This document shows positions 1 to 9,120 of a stretch of DNA of 64,000 nt, piece after piece. Where the stretch lies: NCBI GenBank assembly GCA_964516325.1, contig CAZFAP010000001.1:1-64000 (forward strand). The letters are read 5' to 3'. How positions within the stretch are numbered: position 1 is the first letter of the stretch; each line of letters starts with the position of its first letter. A model generated the notes under the pieces. The model had not been told where the DNA came from. It saw nothing but the letters and a program-made list of their open reading frames with translations, and searched no databases. Made by a program: the position numbers and the translations under genes. This DNA comes from CAZFAP01 sp964516325 (GTDB lineage Bacteria; Auribacterota; JABMQX01).

Positions 1-394
1 TGATGATTCTCTCGTCCTTGAGCACGTAGCCGAGGTCGCCGAAACCCTTGAGCCAATAAGGCAATTCCTCCCACCCCCGCGACGTGAAATTCCACCATCC
101 GCTATCCTCTCGGCAGAACTTGCTCAGCTCCGGTAAATGCCCGGTCATCCCCTCCGCCATCAACTCCAGTTGATGCCGCAGCCAGCCCTTCGGGGTGATA
201 TTGCCTATCGGCAGCTTAATCAGCGGGCTGGGCGTCAACGGCGGGCGATTCGATACGTAGAAATCGTTTCCGCCGGTCAATGCCGGTTTTTCCACGGCGT
301 AAATCTTCTCCGTGTCAGCGCCCCGCGCCTCAGGTGTGGCGACACAGCACAGAATTGCCAAGACGAGAAATGTCGAAAGAATCAAGTGTTCCAT
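1..394 (-). CDS. Secreted GH127-like glycoside hydrolase, N-terminal part (cut by window edge)
   Basis: The minus-strand frame opens with ATG at 392-394 and runs off the left edge after about 131 codons. Residues 1-25 form a signal peptide (hydrophobic ILSTFLVLAILCC core, then an ATPEARGA cleavage-like end). The mature start reads PLIKLPIGNITPKGWLRHQLEL, then a GMTGHLPEL segment. This matches the opening of the large GH127/DUF1680 beta-L-arabinofuranosidase-like proteins of polysaccharide degraders. From that family, the expected role is hydrolysis of arabinofuranoside-type linkages outside the cytoplasm. The catalytic residues lie beyond the edge, so substrate is unknown. No upstream partner on the same strand is visible within 500 bases. 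I rely on recall of the family N-terminus, not on an alignment. Confidence 0.7.
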   Translation of the reverse strand, partial: MEHLILSTFLVLAILCCVATPEARGADTEKIYAVEKPALTGGNDFYVSNRPPLTPSPLIKLPIGNITPKGWLRHQLELMAEGMTGHLPELSKFCREDSGWWNFTSRGWEELPYWLKGFGDLGYVLKDERII

Positions 395-948
395 ATCCGT
401 CCCTCCGCCTTTTCTGGTTCAATCTCTCCATGCGGCGTAATGATAGCAGAGAGGGTTGTTGGACGGCAGTTTTTTTGTCTTCAGCCGCCTGGGTCTGCCG
501 TGGGGCGCGGGCTTTCAGGTCATCGAGCAGGCGCGCGACCGACAAACCGAGGGCACGGAGAACGAGCAATCTCAAAACCCGGCTCTGAGAGGAAGCGGCA
601 CATCAGCGCTGCGCTCGACGCAGGATTTCGTCGGTGGAACTTGAGAAGAACAGGGGTAGGGTAGGAGTCAGCGTGTTACACGGTTGCGGGGGACTTGCCG
701 AGCCCGCTGAAGGCGGGATGAGTATGGGGAATGGGCGGGGGATCCCACGGGATTCTCTTTCCATGGCAACACGCCAGACACAGGGCCCCGTGTCTCTCTG
801 ACCAGACGCGTAGGCGGATGGGTTAAATGGTCGCCAAGCTGGCTCACGAAGCTGTCAGGGAAGCCAGAAACCTCAAAGCTCTTGCACGACGCATCGCAGG
901 GTTCTCGCACCCCGGCAACTTGCACGCCGTGCCCAGAGTTCGCCTCTC
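395..948. other. Intergenic stretch, no supported gene
   Basis: I see no convincing coding frame here. The open frames are arginine/serine-rich and lack ribosome binding sites. The stretch holds one copy (703-717) of the CCCGCC/GGCGGG palindrome family. It lies between two minus-strand genes and should contain the promoter of the GH127-like gene, but I could not pick a clear -35/-10 pair. Confidence 0.5.
703..717. repeat. CCCGCC-type short palindrome, copy 1
   Basis: Arms CCCGCT and GGCGGG are separated by GAA and followed by ATG. It pairs fully with one G-T wobble. Related copies lie at 1428, 42172 and 45751, all outside intact genes. Confidence 0.5.
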
Positions 949-1230
949 TCAGCAGCTTACCAGGGAGCACCGTTCGCCCTCCACTCTGTCGGTTCGATGC
1001 TGCCACCACTTGTAAACTTTTTGGAGTGTCCTATCGGCGGCCGTGACCTCCAGCGACGGCGCTAAAATGACCGTTCTCCCGGCGACATCCACAACAACAG
1101 AAGATTGCGCCACGTCGGCGACCATGACCTCAATCCCAAGCGAGCCGAATCTCGCTTGCCAACTTCTCATCCAGCGTTTGACGTTCATTCTCTCCCTCCA
1201 ACTCCAGCGGTTGCCATTGTAATAGACCAT
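949..1230 (-). CDS. Small hypothetical protein (93 aa)
   Basis: I do not recognise a family. The start is the ATG at 1228-1230, because AAAGGAG precedes it at normal spacing. An ATG 21 bases further upstream lacks such a site. The protein begins MVYYNGNRWSW, has a basic, Trp-rich first third (RERMNVKRWMRSW), a hydrophobic valine-rich middle (SSVVVDVAGRTVILAP) and a KVYKWWQHR stretch. There is no signal peptide or obvious metal site. Its C-terminal end may be ragged. It is isolated: the next gene on the strand is over 500 bases downstream. The ribosome binding site and sensible composition argue for a real gene, but composition alone cannot prove it. Confidence 0.42.
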   Translation of the reverse strand: MVYYNGNRWSWRERMNVKRWMRSWQARFGSLGIEVMVADVAQSSVVVDVAGRTVILAPSLEVTAADRTLQKVYKWWQHRTDRVEGERCSLVSC

Positions 1231-1427
1231 CGGGGCTCCTTTCTGAACCATCCGTCTCGTTTAGGTTCTTCCGTGCACTTCATTTGTGCTTTCACCAACA
1301 TATATGCTTTCGCCACAGCATCTCTTCGCGCGATTTTTGCCTTTTTGTTTCTCGCTTTAATGCTTCCGTCTCGGGAGGAGCTCACCGCAGAGGACGCACA
1401 GGGCACAGAGGGTGGGTGGTTGTGGCG

Positions 1428-1443
1428 CCCGCCGGAGGGCGGG
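1428..1443. repeat. CCCGCC-type short palindrome, copy 2
   Basis: CCCGCC and GGCGGG are separated by GGAG and followed by ATGGCATCCCG. It lies between the small hypothetical gene and the 3' end of the large membrane protein gene. It could work as a hairpin at the mRNA end, but no T-run follows on either strand. Confidence 0.5.
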
Positions 1444-1512
1444 ATGGCATCCCGTCTTTCGCGGAACCCGGAAAGAACCTCGGCAGGATATGCTGGGAAG
1501 ACCGCCGGTCGG

Positions 1513-4500
1513 CTATTGAGAAAGTAGCTCCGGCGTTGTTGATGAGGGAATTATGACGGAAATGTAATCCACTGCCTTAAGCCCGTCCCCAACGGGCCAT
1601 AACGAGATAGCGTACACGCCGCCCGTTGCCAAATTGAGGGAGCCCCCGCTCACTTGAAAATCCCCCTCCTCTCCGCCTCCCTGAACATCAAAGCTCCTTG
1701 AATAGGGCGAGGCGCCAATCCTCCGCATCCGCAGGGCCGCGACCGTTCCCCTTTCCCCGCGCGCTGCACAGCGCGCCTCATAACGCCCCGCCCTCAGAAA
1801 GACGAAAGTCTCCTCGAGTATCGGCTTCCCTCTACGGAGAGGGCCGGAAAACCTGAGGCAAATTCCTTGACTGGCTTTGTCATCCCGTGAGACTCGTCCC
1901 GCTTGAGAGAAGAAGTCCTCTCCTTCCAGAACAATGCTTTCACCTGTGTCTTCTTTCTTGACGAGGACGAAGTCCAGCGAAACTGTCGCGTTTCTTCCTG
2001 CGGTAAAGAACCCGCGCGTCTGGAGTGGATGAGGATTGGTAACCTGAAACGGTATTTCCAGGAACCGATAGCCGTACGTCTCCGCCCAATCGGAAGGACT
2101 CAAAGGCCGCCGTGTCGCAAGCTCCGTGCCTTCTCCGGTATAAACGTCGAGGTAGCCAACCTCGGGCAGTTCCCGCGAAGCCTCCAGGCTCACTCGGAAC
2201 GCGGCCACGTATTCGCCCGGCGGCAACATCAAGAACGGCCCAAAGAACGGGAATCCCTTTTTCCCATCCGAAGCCCACGCTTTCCCCGCTATTGCATCGG
2301 GGTCGTCCCTTTCTTCACCGACCTGGTGCTTGAGGAGGTCGTAGGGCACATAGTATGAAACGGACGAGCTTTCGTCGCAGGGCATTCCCGACGCGTCGCG
2401 ATAGGTCTCGCTTGCGACCTCGAACAGGTGCGCGCCGTTCTCCTCGGCTGCCAATTTCAAATTGGGGTTTAGGAGCAGCCTTTTGAGCGAATGCGTCGCG
2501 GGCAATGCGGAGACTTTTCTCGGAAACAGCTCTTCATGGAAACTGATAAATTTGACGTTCAAGTTCTTGAGCAGGTCGAATTCTTTCTGCCCAAGAATGC
2601 CGAAGTTCAAGGAATATAGTGGGTCGGCGACGTTCTCCTTGTAGGCGACTGAAACCGTCGGCGAATAGCCGTTTATCATGGGTATCCCGGTCAACATCGT
2701 CCCGTATTGGTAAGGCGCCGAGAACGAGCTATCCCCGGGCCATATCGGCAGCTCCAGCAATAGCGTTCCTTTCCCCGCTGCCTTGACGTGCTCGTAAAGC
2801 CGATTCCGTTTCGGCAGCACGCTCACCCCTACCTTCGAGATAGACCCCCAGTCGAGAATCAATACGAGAGCCACGACCGGCGCCAGCCAGCCCCGGACGA
2901 CGCGGCCCCGCGAGGCATTCGCCAAAAGCGTCACGATCAACGCCACAGCCGCTGCCCCGCCCGTCGCGGTCAGAATGAGGTACTTGGCGGTTGAGCGAAT
3001 GTAGCCCAAGAAAGGAACGAACCGATAAAGCACGTTGTAGAGAGGGAAGACTGCCCCGAGCGAAGCTCCGCACGCCAGGATCACGCCCAGCCCTGTTAGA
3101 ACGAGGCTTATCCGCAGACGCCCACGCTCTTCGGGCAGCGGCCGCGCTCCTCTTGACGCGGCCAGCGCGACCATCCCAACCAAGATGAACCCAACGAACG
3201 CCCAGCCCAGATACGTGCCTTCCTTCGGCGATCGGATGAATAGCTTGTGACACGGAATTGAGAACAGCGTCACCTCAAAAAGGGTTCTTCCCCCGGCCAC
3301 GCCGCTCCGAGGAAGGACCAGAAATTTCAAATGGAGCGGGTAAAGCAAGGCGACGGCAAGCCCCACTGCCGCCGGCCACAATTTCAGGACGCGGCCCCAC
3401 GGAACATTTATCCGTCCCAGGGACAGCCGTTTCCCCAAAATCGCAGTCGCCAGAAACCCAAGATGGCAAAGCACAAAGAGGAATAGGGAAGCGAGGATAA
3501 CCTTAGAGCCAAATCCCGGCTTGTTCACGTAGTCGGCGGCGAAGTAGCCAACCATGACAAGAAAAGAAGCCCAGGGCCACGAGAGCCATCCCGTTTTGAA
3601 TCGCCCGTCCTTGACCCCAAGCCACCTCAGAAACACAGCCATTAAAAACGTGACGCCGAGCACCGCCAGCAGGAAGAAAATGAGCAACCCCAGGAATGCC
3701 GGGCTGACGAGAGAACCCGCTTGCATGCGCACCTGGTGAAAATGGGAAGACGCCGCAAGCAGCACACCGGACACGATGCCCTGCCACGAAATTGCGCACC
3801 CCAGTCCGAGCCGCTCCCCCTTCGTCGCCTCAGGAAGTCCAACCGCTTTCTCGTCCAACAGCTTCCAGATCGCCCAGAATGGCAGGAGCAAACAGAAGAA
3901 AAACAGATAGTGCACGTCCTGGATGCTCATCACCATCAGGCTCAGCCCGGCCAGAACACCCCATCTCTTCCGACCCGTCTGCCAGTTCTTTTCCAGCCCC
4001 CACCACGCCATCGGAAACAGAAAGAACGACGAACCAGCGGCGTGCCCGCCAAACATGGAATTCAGCCGATGCGGGAAAAGCGTCAGCACTATCCCCGCAC
4101 AGATTGCTCCGCCGCGATTGGCGTTCCATGCTCTCGCAAGACCATACCCCGCCGCCATTGTTGCCACAAACGAAAGAAGGATGAGAACGTTGTAGCCAAA
4201 CGCGGGACTTACGAAAGAAAACACCGCGTACGGAAATGCGAAGGGGAAATAGACGTAGGGCACTTTCGGATGATACGGTCCCGCGAATTCGTACGGATTT
4301 GAGAACGGGCGCATCTTTCCGTCGAGCGCCCCACGCAAAAGGTGGAGATGATAGAGGTATTGCAGGTGGTCTCCCGGCACCACCCCTGCAACTCTCTCGT
4401 CCGGTTTCGCTGAAAACGTGTAGGGGATTGCCGAAGACAAGAACTTGCTTAGCGGCCAGCTAACCCAGACTGCGAGCACGATACCCAGCACTACGGGCAG

Positions 4501-4536
4501 AATGAAGGCTAAAAGTTTTGCCTGTCTGTCAACCAT
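1513..4536 (-). CDS. Large polytopic membrane protein, YfhO/GT-C-like, with C-terminal beta-rich domain (1007 aa)
   Basis: The first ~600 residues are a series of hydrophobic helices (starting AFILPVVLGIVLAVWV) with short loops. An early extracytoplasmic loop holds PGDHLQYLYHLHLL, resembling the acidic first loop of GT-C glycosyltransferases and YfhO-like proteins that decorate envelope polymers with lipid-linked sugars. Residues ~600-1007 are soluble and beta-rich, with VLEGEDF and GRYEARCAARGERG segments like a carbohydrate-binding sandwich, probably outside the membrane. It is the last gene of a four-gene minus-strand run (asparagine synthase, acyltransferase, methyltransferase, this), about 70 bases behind the methyltransferase. 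I infer sugar transfer to a surface polymer. Sequence alone does not give donor or acceptor. Confidence 0.6.
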   Translation of the reverse strand: MVDRQAKLLAFILPVVLGIVLAVWVSWPLSKFLSSAIPYTFSAKPDERVAGVVPGDHLQYLYHLHLLRGALDGKMRPFSNPYEFAGPYHPKVPYVYFPFAFPYAVFSFVSPAFGYNVLILLSFVATMAAGYGLARAWNANRGGAICAGIVLTLFPHRLNSMFGGHAAGSSFFLFPMAWWGLEKNWQTGRKRWGVLAGLSLMVMSIQDVHYLFFFCLLLPFWAIWKLLDEKAVGLPEATKGERLGLGCAISWQGIVSGVLLAASSHFHQVRMQAGSLVSPAFLGLLIFFLLAVLGVTFLMAVFLRWLGVKDGRFKTGWLSWPWASFLVMVGYFAADYVNKPGFGSKVILASLFLFVLCHLGFLATAILGKRLSLGRINVPWGRVLKLWPAAVGLAVALLYPLHLKFLVLPRSGVAGGRTLFEVTLFSIPCHKLFIRSPKEGTYLGWAFVGFILVGMVALAASRGARPLPEERGRLRISLVLTGLGVILACGASLGAVFPLYNVLYRFVPFLGYIRSTAKYLILTATGGAAAVALIVTLLANASRGRVVRGWLAPVVALVLILDWGSISKVGVSVLPKRNRLYEHVKAAGKGTLLLELPIWPGDSSFSAPYQYGTMLTGIPMINGYSPTVSVAYKENVADPLYSLNFGILGQKEFDLLKNLNVKFISFHEELFPRKVSALPATHSLKRLLLNPNLKLAAEENGAHLFEVASETYRDASGMPCDESSSVSYYVPYDLLKHQVGEERDDPDAIAGKAWASDGKKGFPFFGPFLMLPPGEYVAAFRVSLEASRELPEVGYLDVYTGEGTELATRRPLSPSDWAETYGYRFLEIPFQVTNPHPLQTRGFFTAGRNATVSLDFVLVKKEDTGESIVLEGEDFFSQAGRVSRDDKASQGICLRFSGPLRRGKPILEETFVFLRAGRYEARCAARGERGTVAALRMRRIGASPYSRSFDVQGGGEEGDFQVSGGSLNLATGGVYAISLWPVGDGLKAVDYISVIIPSSTTPELLSQ

Positions 4537-4606
4537 CGTCCCTTTTCGCTAAAATCCTCATAGAATGTCCTGATTGCGCCACGGGGACCTCGGTCGGGAA
4601 GGGCTT

Positions 4607-5437
4607 TCATCCAGCCTGCTTCCTGCACAGCAGATACCAACCGCTCGCCAGGAACCGAGGGAGGAAATCCGCGAGCCGTCCATCAAACCGGTCCACAAGC
4701 CTGCTCTTCGTCCTGAGCATGACGCCGAAAATGAAAATGGAGTTCACGACCTCCACGACGGACAATCCCGCGTCTCTCAGGAGTTCACTGAGCTGACCCG
4801 TGGTGAATTTCTGCACGTGGTCCTGGTCGGGGTTCGATGTGTGGACCGCGCACTTGGTCGCTGCGTCAAGCATTTTCGTGCCTGCACGTACTCGGTCAAT
4901 CAATCTCCCAAGTCCCAGCTTGTCCCTCAAGACTTTTTCGCTGCGGCCGAGGACCTCCCTCGGTCCGTATCCGTTCGGTACCGTGATTAACAGCAGCCCA
5001 TCGTTTTTCAAATGCCGCGTCATCGTCGCGAGCAACCGTTCCGGCCTGTGCAAATGCTCCAGAACTTCTGAACAGATTGTCAAATCAAAACGTTCGTTAA
5101 GATCGAAATCGTCATCCGACACGACCTCAAAGCGTGCATTGCGGTAGGGATTTGCGTCTCGCGCGTGCCCGATCGAAGCTTCATTGACGTCAATGCCTAC
5201 CACGTCGCATCCAAGCGAAGCCACCGCAAAGGCCATCGCGCCGTTTCCGCACCCGACATCCAGCACCTTGACCGGGCGCTCGGGCACGTTCATTCTCATC
5301 AGAGTCGAAAACAGATACTCCAACTTTTTCCGTCCGCCCGGAATCGTGTCATAGTCTGTCGAACCAAAAAACTTCTGCCTCAGTTTCGCTTCCATCCCGG
5401 TATCCGGTTTCCCGTCTCGCTTCATCAGATGCGTCAA
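4607..5437 (-). CDS. Class I SAM-dependent methyltransferase (276 aa)
   Basis: Motif I is VLDVGCGNGAMAFAVA near residue 60, followed by the acidic GIDVNEAS strand end. The post-motif CSEVLEHLHRPERLL and KNDGLLLITVPNG mark the UbiG/Methyltransf_11 fold. About 100 residues after the Rossmann core include a hydrophobic VNSIFIFGVML stretch, perhaps for membrane association. The start overlaps the stop of the upstream acyltransferase by ATGA (5434-5437), so the two are translationally coupled. From the surface-glycan context I infer methylation of a sugar or lipid-linked precursor. The acceptor is unknown. Confidence 0.8.
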   Translation of the reverse strand: MTHLMKRDGKPDTGMEAKLRQKFFGSTDYDTIPGGRKKLEYLFSTLMRMNVPERPVKVLDVGCGNGAMAFAVASLGCDVVGIDVNEASIGHARDANPYRNARFEVVSDDDFDLNERFDLTICSEVLEHLHRPERLLATMTRHLKNDGLLLITVPNGYGPREVLGRSEKVLRDKLGLGRLIDRVRAGTKMLDAATKCAVHTSNPDQDHVQKFTTGQLSELLRDAGLSVVEVVNSIFIFGVMLRTKSRLVDRFDGRLADFLPRFLASGWYLLCRKQAG

Positions 5438-6216
5438 GCCTCACCGGGTTCCCTTCGGTCCCTGACCATCTTCGCTGGCACACCCGCGACCACCGCGAAT
5501 GGCGGAACATCCTTTGTCACGACGGCTCCCGCCCCAACAACGGCGTCATTTCCGATGGTCACTCCGTCGAGAATCGTCGAGCCTGCACCCAGCCACACGT
5601 TGTCGCCGACTCTCACTCCACCGCGCAGGTCCAATCCCTGCTCCAGAATCGGGATGTCCGTTCGGTCCATTCGGTACAATCCGGCGCCGACAATGTAGCA
5701 GTACGGGCCAATCAGAACGTTGTTTCCCACAAGCACCTCGTTTCCCGAATAGGTATGGACCGTCGTGCGAGCGCCTATCCCCACGCGATTCCCTATCTTA
5801 ACCTTCCCGCCCTTGCAGGCGATAATCGTGTCCCGGGCGATGAACGTGTTGCTCCCGATGGAAATGCTTGTCTCCTCATCGGAACGAGCGTCCAAAACGC
5901 ATCCATCGTCCACGATGGTACAATCTCCGATCTCGATCCGCCGGGGATGCCGCAGACAAATATCCTTCCCGAACATCACGCCACTGCCCACTTTGCCAAG
6001 CAGCTTCCTGTACAGCTTTTTCCGAAGCCAGAGCCCCGCCGCGCCGCTCAGCCCGTTGCACAGCAGCATCACCAGCTCGAACTTTAGAAAAAACCAAAGC
6101 CCCTTCTTCCCGAGCGTGACCTCCTGATAGCGCTCGATCGCGGACCTCTCTTCGTCGGTGATGCGTTGCAGCGTGCCTTGCATTCTTACCAGGGGAAGTG
6201 TCTCGTCCGCGTCCAT
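5434..6216 (-). CDS. Hexapeptide-repeat acyltransferase (260 aa)
   Basis: The C-terminal ~170 residues show left-handed beta-helix hexapeptide repeats: IEIGDCTIVDDGCVL, VKIGNRVGIGARTTV, VLVGNNVLIGPYCYI, VRVGDNVWLGAGSTI and VTIGNDAVVGAGAVVTKDV. It ends with the AVVAGVPAKMV signature of the serine/maltose/galactoside O-acetyltransferase group. The first ~80 residues contain an amphipathic or membrane-associating segment (KFELVMLLCNGLSGAAGLWL). It likely acetylates a sugar of a surface polymer using acetyl-CoA. AGAGGA precedes the ATG, 9 bases downstream of the asparagine synthase stop. It overlaps the next gene by four bases. Confidence 0.85.
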   Translation of the reverse strand: MDADETLPLVRMQGTLQRITDEERSAIERYQEVTLGKKGLWFFLKFELVMLLCNGLSGAAGLWLRKKLYRKLLGKVGSGVMFGKDICLRHPRRIEIGDCTIVDDGCVLDARSDEETSISIGSNTFIARDTIIACKGGKVKIGNRVGIGARTTVHTYSGNEVLVGNNVLIGPYCYIVGAGLYRMDRTDIPILEQGLDLRGGVRVGDNVWLGAGSTILDGVTIGNDAVVGAGAVVTKDVPPFAVVAGVPAKMVRDRREPGEA

Positions 6217-6225
6217 ACGTTCCTC

Positions 6226-8163
6226 TCAAGCGGCTCTCGCCGTCATAAGTCTATCCGTCAGCTCACGCAAACTGTCGAAGGTCTGCCCTTCAAAAAAGAG
6301 GCGATACCAGAATTCCAGGTTAATCAGAACCCATATCCGAAAGTTGTGGTCCCACTTTCCGCCGATGTGCTCGTCCAGGATTGACTCGATCTCTTCTCGA
6401 TTGAAAATGCCGAGTTGGACGAACCGTGATTCTCTCATCAGCCCACGCACGAAGCCTGCAAGCTCGTTCCTCATCCACTCTGCCAATGGGAATCCAAATC
6501 CCTGTTTCCTTCGCCCGATAAGCTCTCGCGGTAGGTATCGGGAAGCAACTCGCCGGAGTATGTATTTCAATCTTCGCCCTTTCAGCTTCAGTCCCGACGG
6601 GATGGATGCGGCGAACTCGACCATCCTGTAATCCACGTATGGGGAGCGCCCTTCCAGCCCGTGAGCCATAGCCATCCGGTCGAGAATTACTAGAAGGTGG
6701 TCCGGCAGCCGCGTCATCACGTCGGTGTAGAGCATCCGGTCCACAAGCTCCGACACGCACTCCGCGTCGAAGAAACCCAGCACCTTTTCCGTCGAATCCG
6801 GCTCGCCGACCTCGAATATGGCTTTCTGCGTGAACAGCCGATTCTTCGCCTCGTTCGTGAATCGCAAGAAGCTCATGCTCTCGGCGTACCGCCTTCCTTT
6901 TGACATGAACGACATGTCGTTCATCCAGCGCACCTTCTGCGCCAGGCTCTTGTACTCGTAGGAGTCGGGCAGCGCTTCTGCCAGCCGCCTCATCACGGCC
7001 TTTCGGAACCATTCGGGCAATATGGAATACCAATCCGCGAGCCGATTCCCCAGAAAGCGGTCATAACCCGCGAAAAGCTCATCCCCGCCGTCTCCGCCGA
7101 GAGCGACCTTCACGTGCCCCCGCGTCAACTTTGAGACGAGATATACGCCCACTCCAAACGGGTCGGACGGCTCGTCCATGTGCCAGACCATCTTCGGGAT
7201 CAGATGCACAATGTCGGCATTCACGACCCATTCGTGGTGTTCCGTCCCATATCTCTCGGCGACCTTTCTCGCAAAAGGAAGCTCATTGAAGCTGCTCTCC
7301 TTCACACCAATGGAAAACGTTGGTATGCGCGAGTCAGAAACTTTCGCCATGATTGCGGCAATTGTGCTGGAGTCAATTCCCCCGCTCAAGAACGCTCCCA
7401 CCCGCACGTCGCTCAGCAAATGCATCCTCACCGTCTCGACGAGAAGTTCGTTGAGTCGCTCCTCGATGCCGGCCTCATCCTCGGCGAGCTTGTTGCGGTA
7501 GTCCGGCGACCAATATCGCTCAACGCTCACCTTCCCGTTCCGGTACAGGAGGTAACTCGCGGCGGGAAGCTTTTGCACTTCTTCAAAGAGAGTCATCTGG
7601 TCGGGGATGAACCGCAGCGACATGTAATGCCAGAGCGCTTCCATATCAATTCGGCGTTCCACCAGCCCGCTCTCCAGCACCCCTTTTACCTCCGACGCGA
7701 ACGCGAACCCTTTCGCCCCGTTGTGGAAGAAGACAGGTTTCTGTCCGAGATGATCCCTCGCCAGCATGAGAGTTTTCGTCTTTCCGTCCCAGAGAGCAAA
7801 GCCGAACATCCCCCGCAGCTTCCGGACGCATTCGGCCCCCAGTTCCTCGTATAGATGAAGAATGACCTCCACATCAGTCCGCGTCTTGAAGACGTGCCCC
7901 GTGCGGACCAACTCCTCTCTCAGGCACGGCGAATTATATATTTCGCCATTGCACACCAGCACAATCGAGCCGTCCTCGTTGCTGATCGGCTGGCGCCCGG
8001 ACTCCACATCAATGATACTCAGTCGCCTCTGGCCCAGGGCAATCCTTCCATCCGACCACGACCCTTCATCATCCGGACCGCGGTGCGCCTGTATGCTCAG
8101 CATCCGCTTGAGCACATTCATGTCCGATCCATTATTTGCAATCAATCCGGCTATCCCGCACAT
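6226..8163 (-). CDS. asnB: Asparagine synthase (glutamine-hydrolysing), AsnB type (645 aa)
   Basis: The protein starts MCGIAGL, exposing Cys2 as the glutaminase nucleophile after Met removal. The N-terminal Ntn domain holds HRGPDDEG, GQRRLSI and NGEIYN. The synthetase half has the pyrophosphate loop SGGIDSST and the GGDGGDELFAGY motif. Length fits the 600-650 residue AsnB class found in polysaccharide clusters. The reaction is ATP-dependent transfer of glutamine nitrogen to aspartate or, in glycan clusters, possibly amidation of uronic acids (inference). It leads the four-gene operon running to 1513. Its upstream region (8164-8370) is shared with the divergent methyltransferase gene. Confidence 0.92.
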   Translation of the reverse strand: MCGIAGLIANNGSDMNVLKRMLSIQAHRGPDDEGSWSDGRIALGQRRLSIIDVESGRQPISNEDGSIVLVCNGEIYNSPCLREELVRTGHVFKTRTDVEVILHLYEELGAECVRKLRGMFGFALWDGKTKTLMLARDHLGQKPVFFHNGAKGFAFASEVKGVLESGLVERRIDMEALWHYMSLRFIPDQMTLFEEVQKLPAASYLLYRNGKVSVERYWSPDYRNKLAEDEAGIEERLNELLVETVRMHLLSDVRVGAFLSGGIDSSTIAAIMAKVSDSRIPTFSIGVKESSFNELPFARKVAERYGTEHHEWVVNADIVHLIPKMVWHMDEPSDPFGVGVYLVSKLTRGHVKVALGGDGGDELFAGYDRFLGNRLADWYSILPEWFRKAVMRRLAEALPDSYEYKSLAQKVRWMNDMSFMSKGRRYAESMSFLRFTNEAKNRLFTQKAIFEVGEPDSTEKVLGFFDAECVSELVDRMLYTDVMTRLPDHLLVILDRMAMAHGLEGRSPYVDYRMVEFAASIPSGLKLKGRRLKYILRRVASRYLPRELIGRRKQGFGFPLAEWMRNELAGFVRGLMRESRFVQLGIFNREEIESILDEHIGGKWDHNFRIWVLINLEFWYRLFFEGQTFDSLRELTDRLMTARAA

Positions 8164-8370
8164 TTGCTTCTCTTATGCGAGTTGAAAGGCAGAGTTCGTT
8201 CGCAACATCCTGAGCAGCCGAGTCGCAATACCTTACAATTTCGGCGAACGATAAGTCAAAGGTTCTCGTCCCGTCCCCGCCATCACGTTCGTTCACGTTG
8301 TGCCTGTTGTGGCGTTCTGCTATCTTTAGTCAAGAAGCGCGGGTACAAAGACGACCGCTTGGTGAAAGAA

Positions 8371-9111
8371 ATGGCGATTACTTTCGACAATGAGGCGCCC
8401 GATGTTGAAACCTCCTCCGAGAGGTACGCGAGGAGATTTTCCGGGCCGGTGGGAGATTATTTCCTCCGCGTCCAGGAGCAGCTCTGTCTGGAACTGCTTC
8501 GCCCCTGGCGAGGGGGACGAGTTCTCGATGTCGGGGGAGGGCACGCGCAGATTGCCATTCCCCTTGCTGCCGCTGGGTACGATGTGACCGTGGTCGGCAG
8601 CGCCCCTTCCTGCAACGAACGCCTTTCTCGCCTGGCTGCCAGCCGCTCTGTGAAAGTCGGCTTCTTTACGGGCGATCTCCTAAATCTCCCTTTCCCTGAC
8701 CGCGACTTTGACGTTGTCGTTTCCCTCCGCCTGATCTCGCACGTCCCGAGCTGGCGTCGCCTCATCCGCGAGCTGACCCGTGTCGCCCGCCACGCCGTCC
8801 TGATTGACTATCCGTCTCTGGTCAGCGCAAATCTCGCCGTCCCTGTCCTGTTCACACTGAAAAAGATGGTCGAGCGCAACGCTCGCCCCTTCCTTTCTTT
8901 CACGAAGAACGGGACTTACGATTCCTTTCTCAGGAACGGCTTTAGTGTCTCGGCGGCGAAGTCGGAGTTTTTCATTCCCATGGCTTTTCACCGCGCCTGC
9001 GGCTGCCTCTCGTTCACGCAAACCTCGGAACGGCTCTTCCGCATTCTCGGCGTCACTCGCCTGCTCGGGTCACCAATCATCGCTCTTGCCGTGCGCCAGC
9101 AAGGTCGCTGA
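8371..9111 (+). CDS. SAM-dependent methyltransferase (246 aa)
   Basis: I place the start at ATG 8371, with GGTGA a few bases upstream; the frame is open further upstream, but that part overlaps asnB antisense and looks non-coding. Motif I is VLDVGGGHAQIAIPLA near residue 50, then VTVVGS, DLLNLPFPDRDFDVVVSLRLISHV and VARHAVLIDYP. The third Gly/His variant (GGGHAQ) matches the Methyltransf_11 group. The last ~80 residues are a helical lid (FTLKKMVERNARPF). It is divergent from asnB and convergent with the radical SAM gene 9 bases away. The substrate is unknown; the setting suggests glycan or lipid methylation. Confidence 0.78.
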   Translation: MAITFDNEAPDVETSSERYARRFSGPVGDYFLRVQEQLCLELLRPWRGGRVLDVGGGHAQIAIPLAAAGYDVTVVGSAPSCNERLSRLAASRSVKVGFFTGDLLNLPFPDRDFDVVVSLRLISHVPSWRRLIRELTRVARHAVLIDYPSLVSANLAVPVLFTLKKMVERNARPFLSFTKNGTYDSFLRNGFSVSAAKSEFFIPMAFHRACGCLSFTQTSERLFRILGVTRLLGSPIIALAVRQQGR

Positions 9112-9120
9112 CGTTCTCCC

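Noticed and set aside
668..1009. 113-codon minus-strand frame
   Set aside because: It contains the palindrome repeat, lacks a ribosome binding site and has no recognisable features.
7855..8370. N-terminal extension of the methyltransferase at 8371
   Set aside because: It overlaps asnB antisense and has no protein-like composition or start signal.
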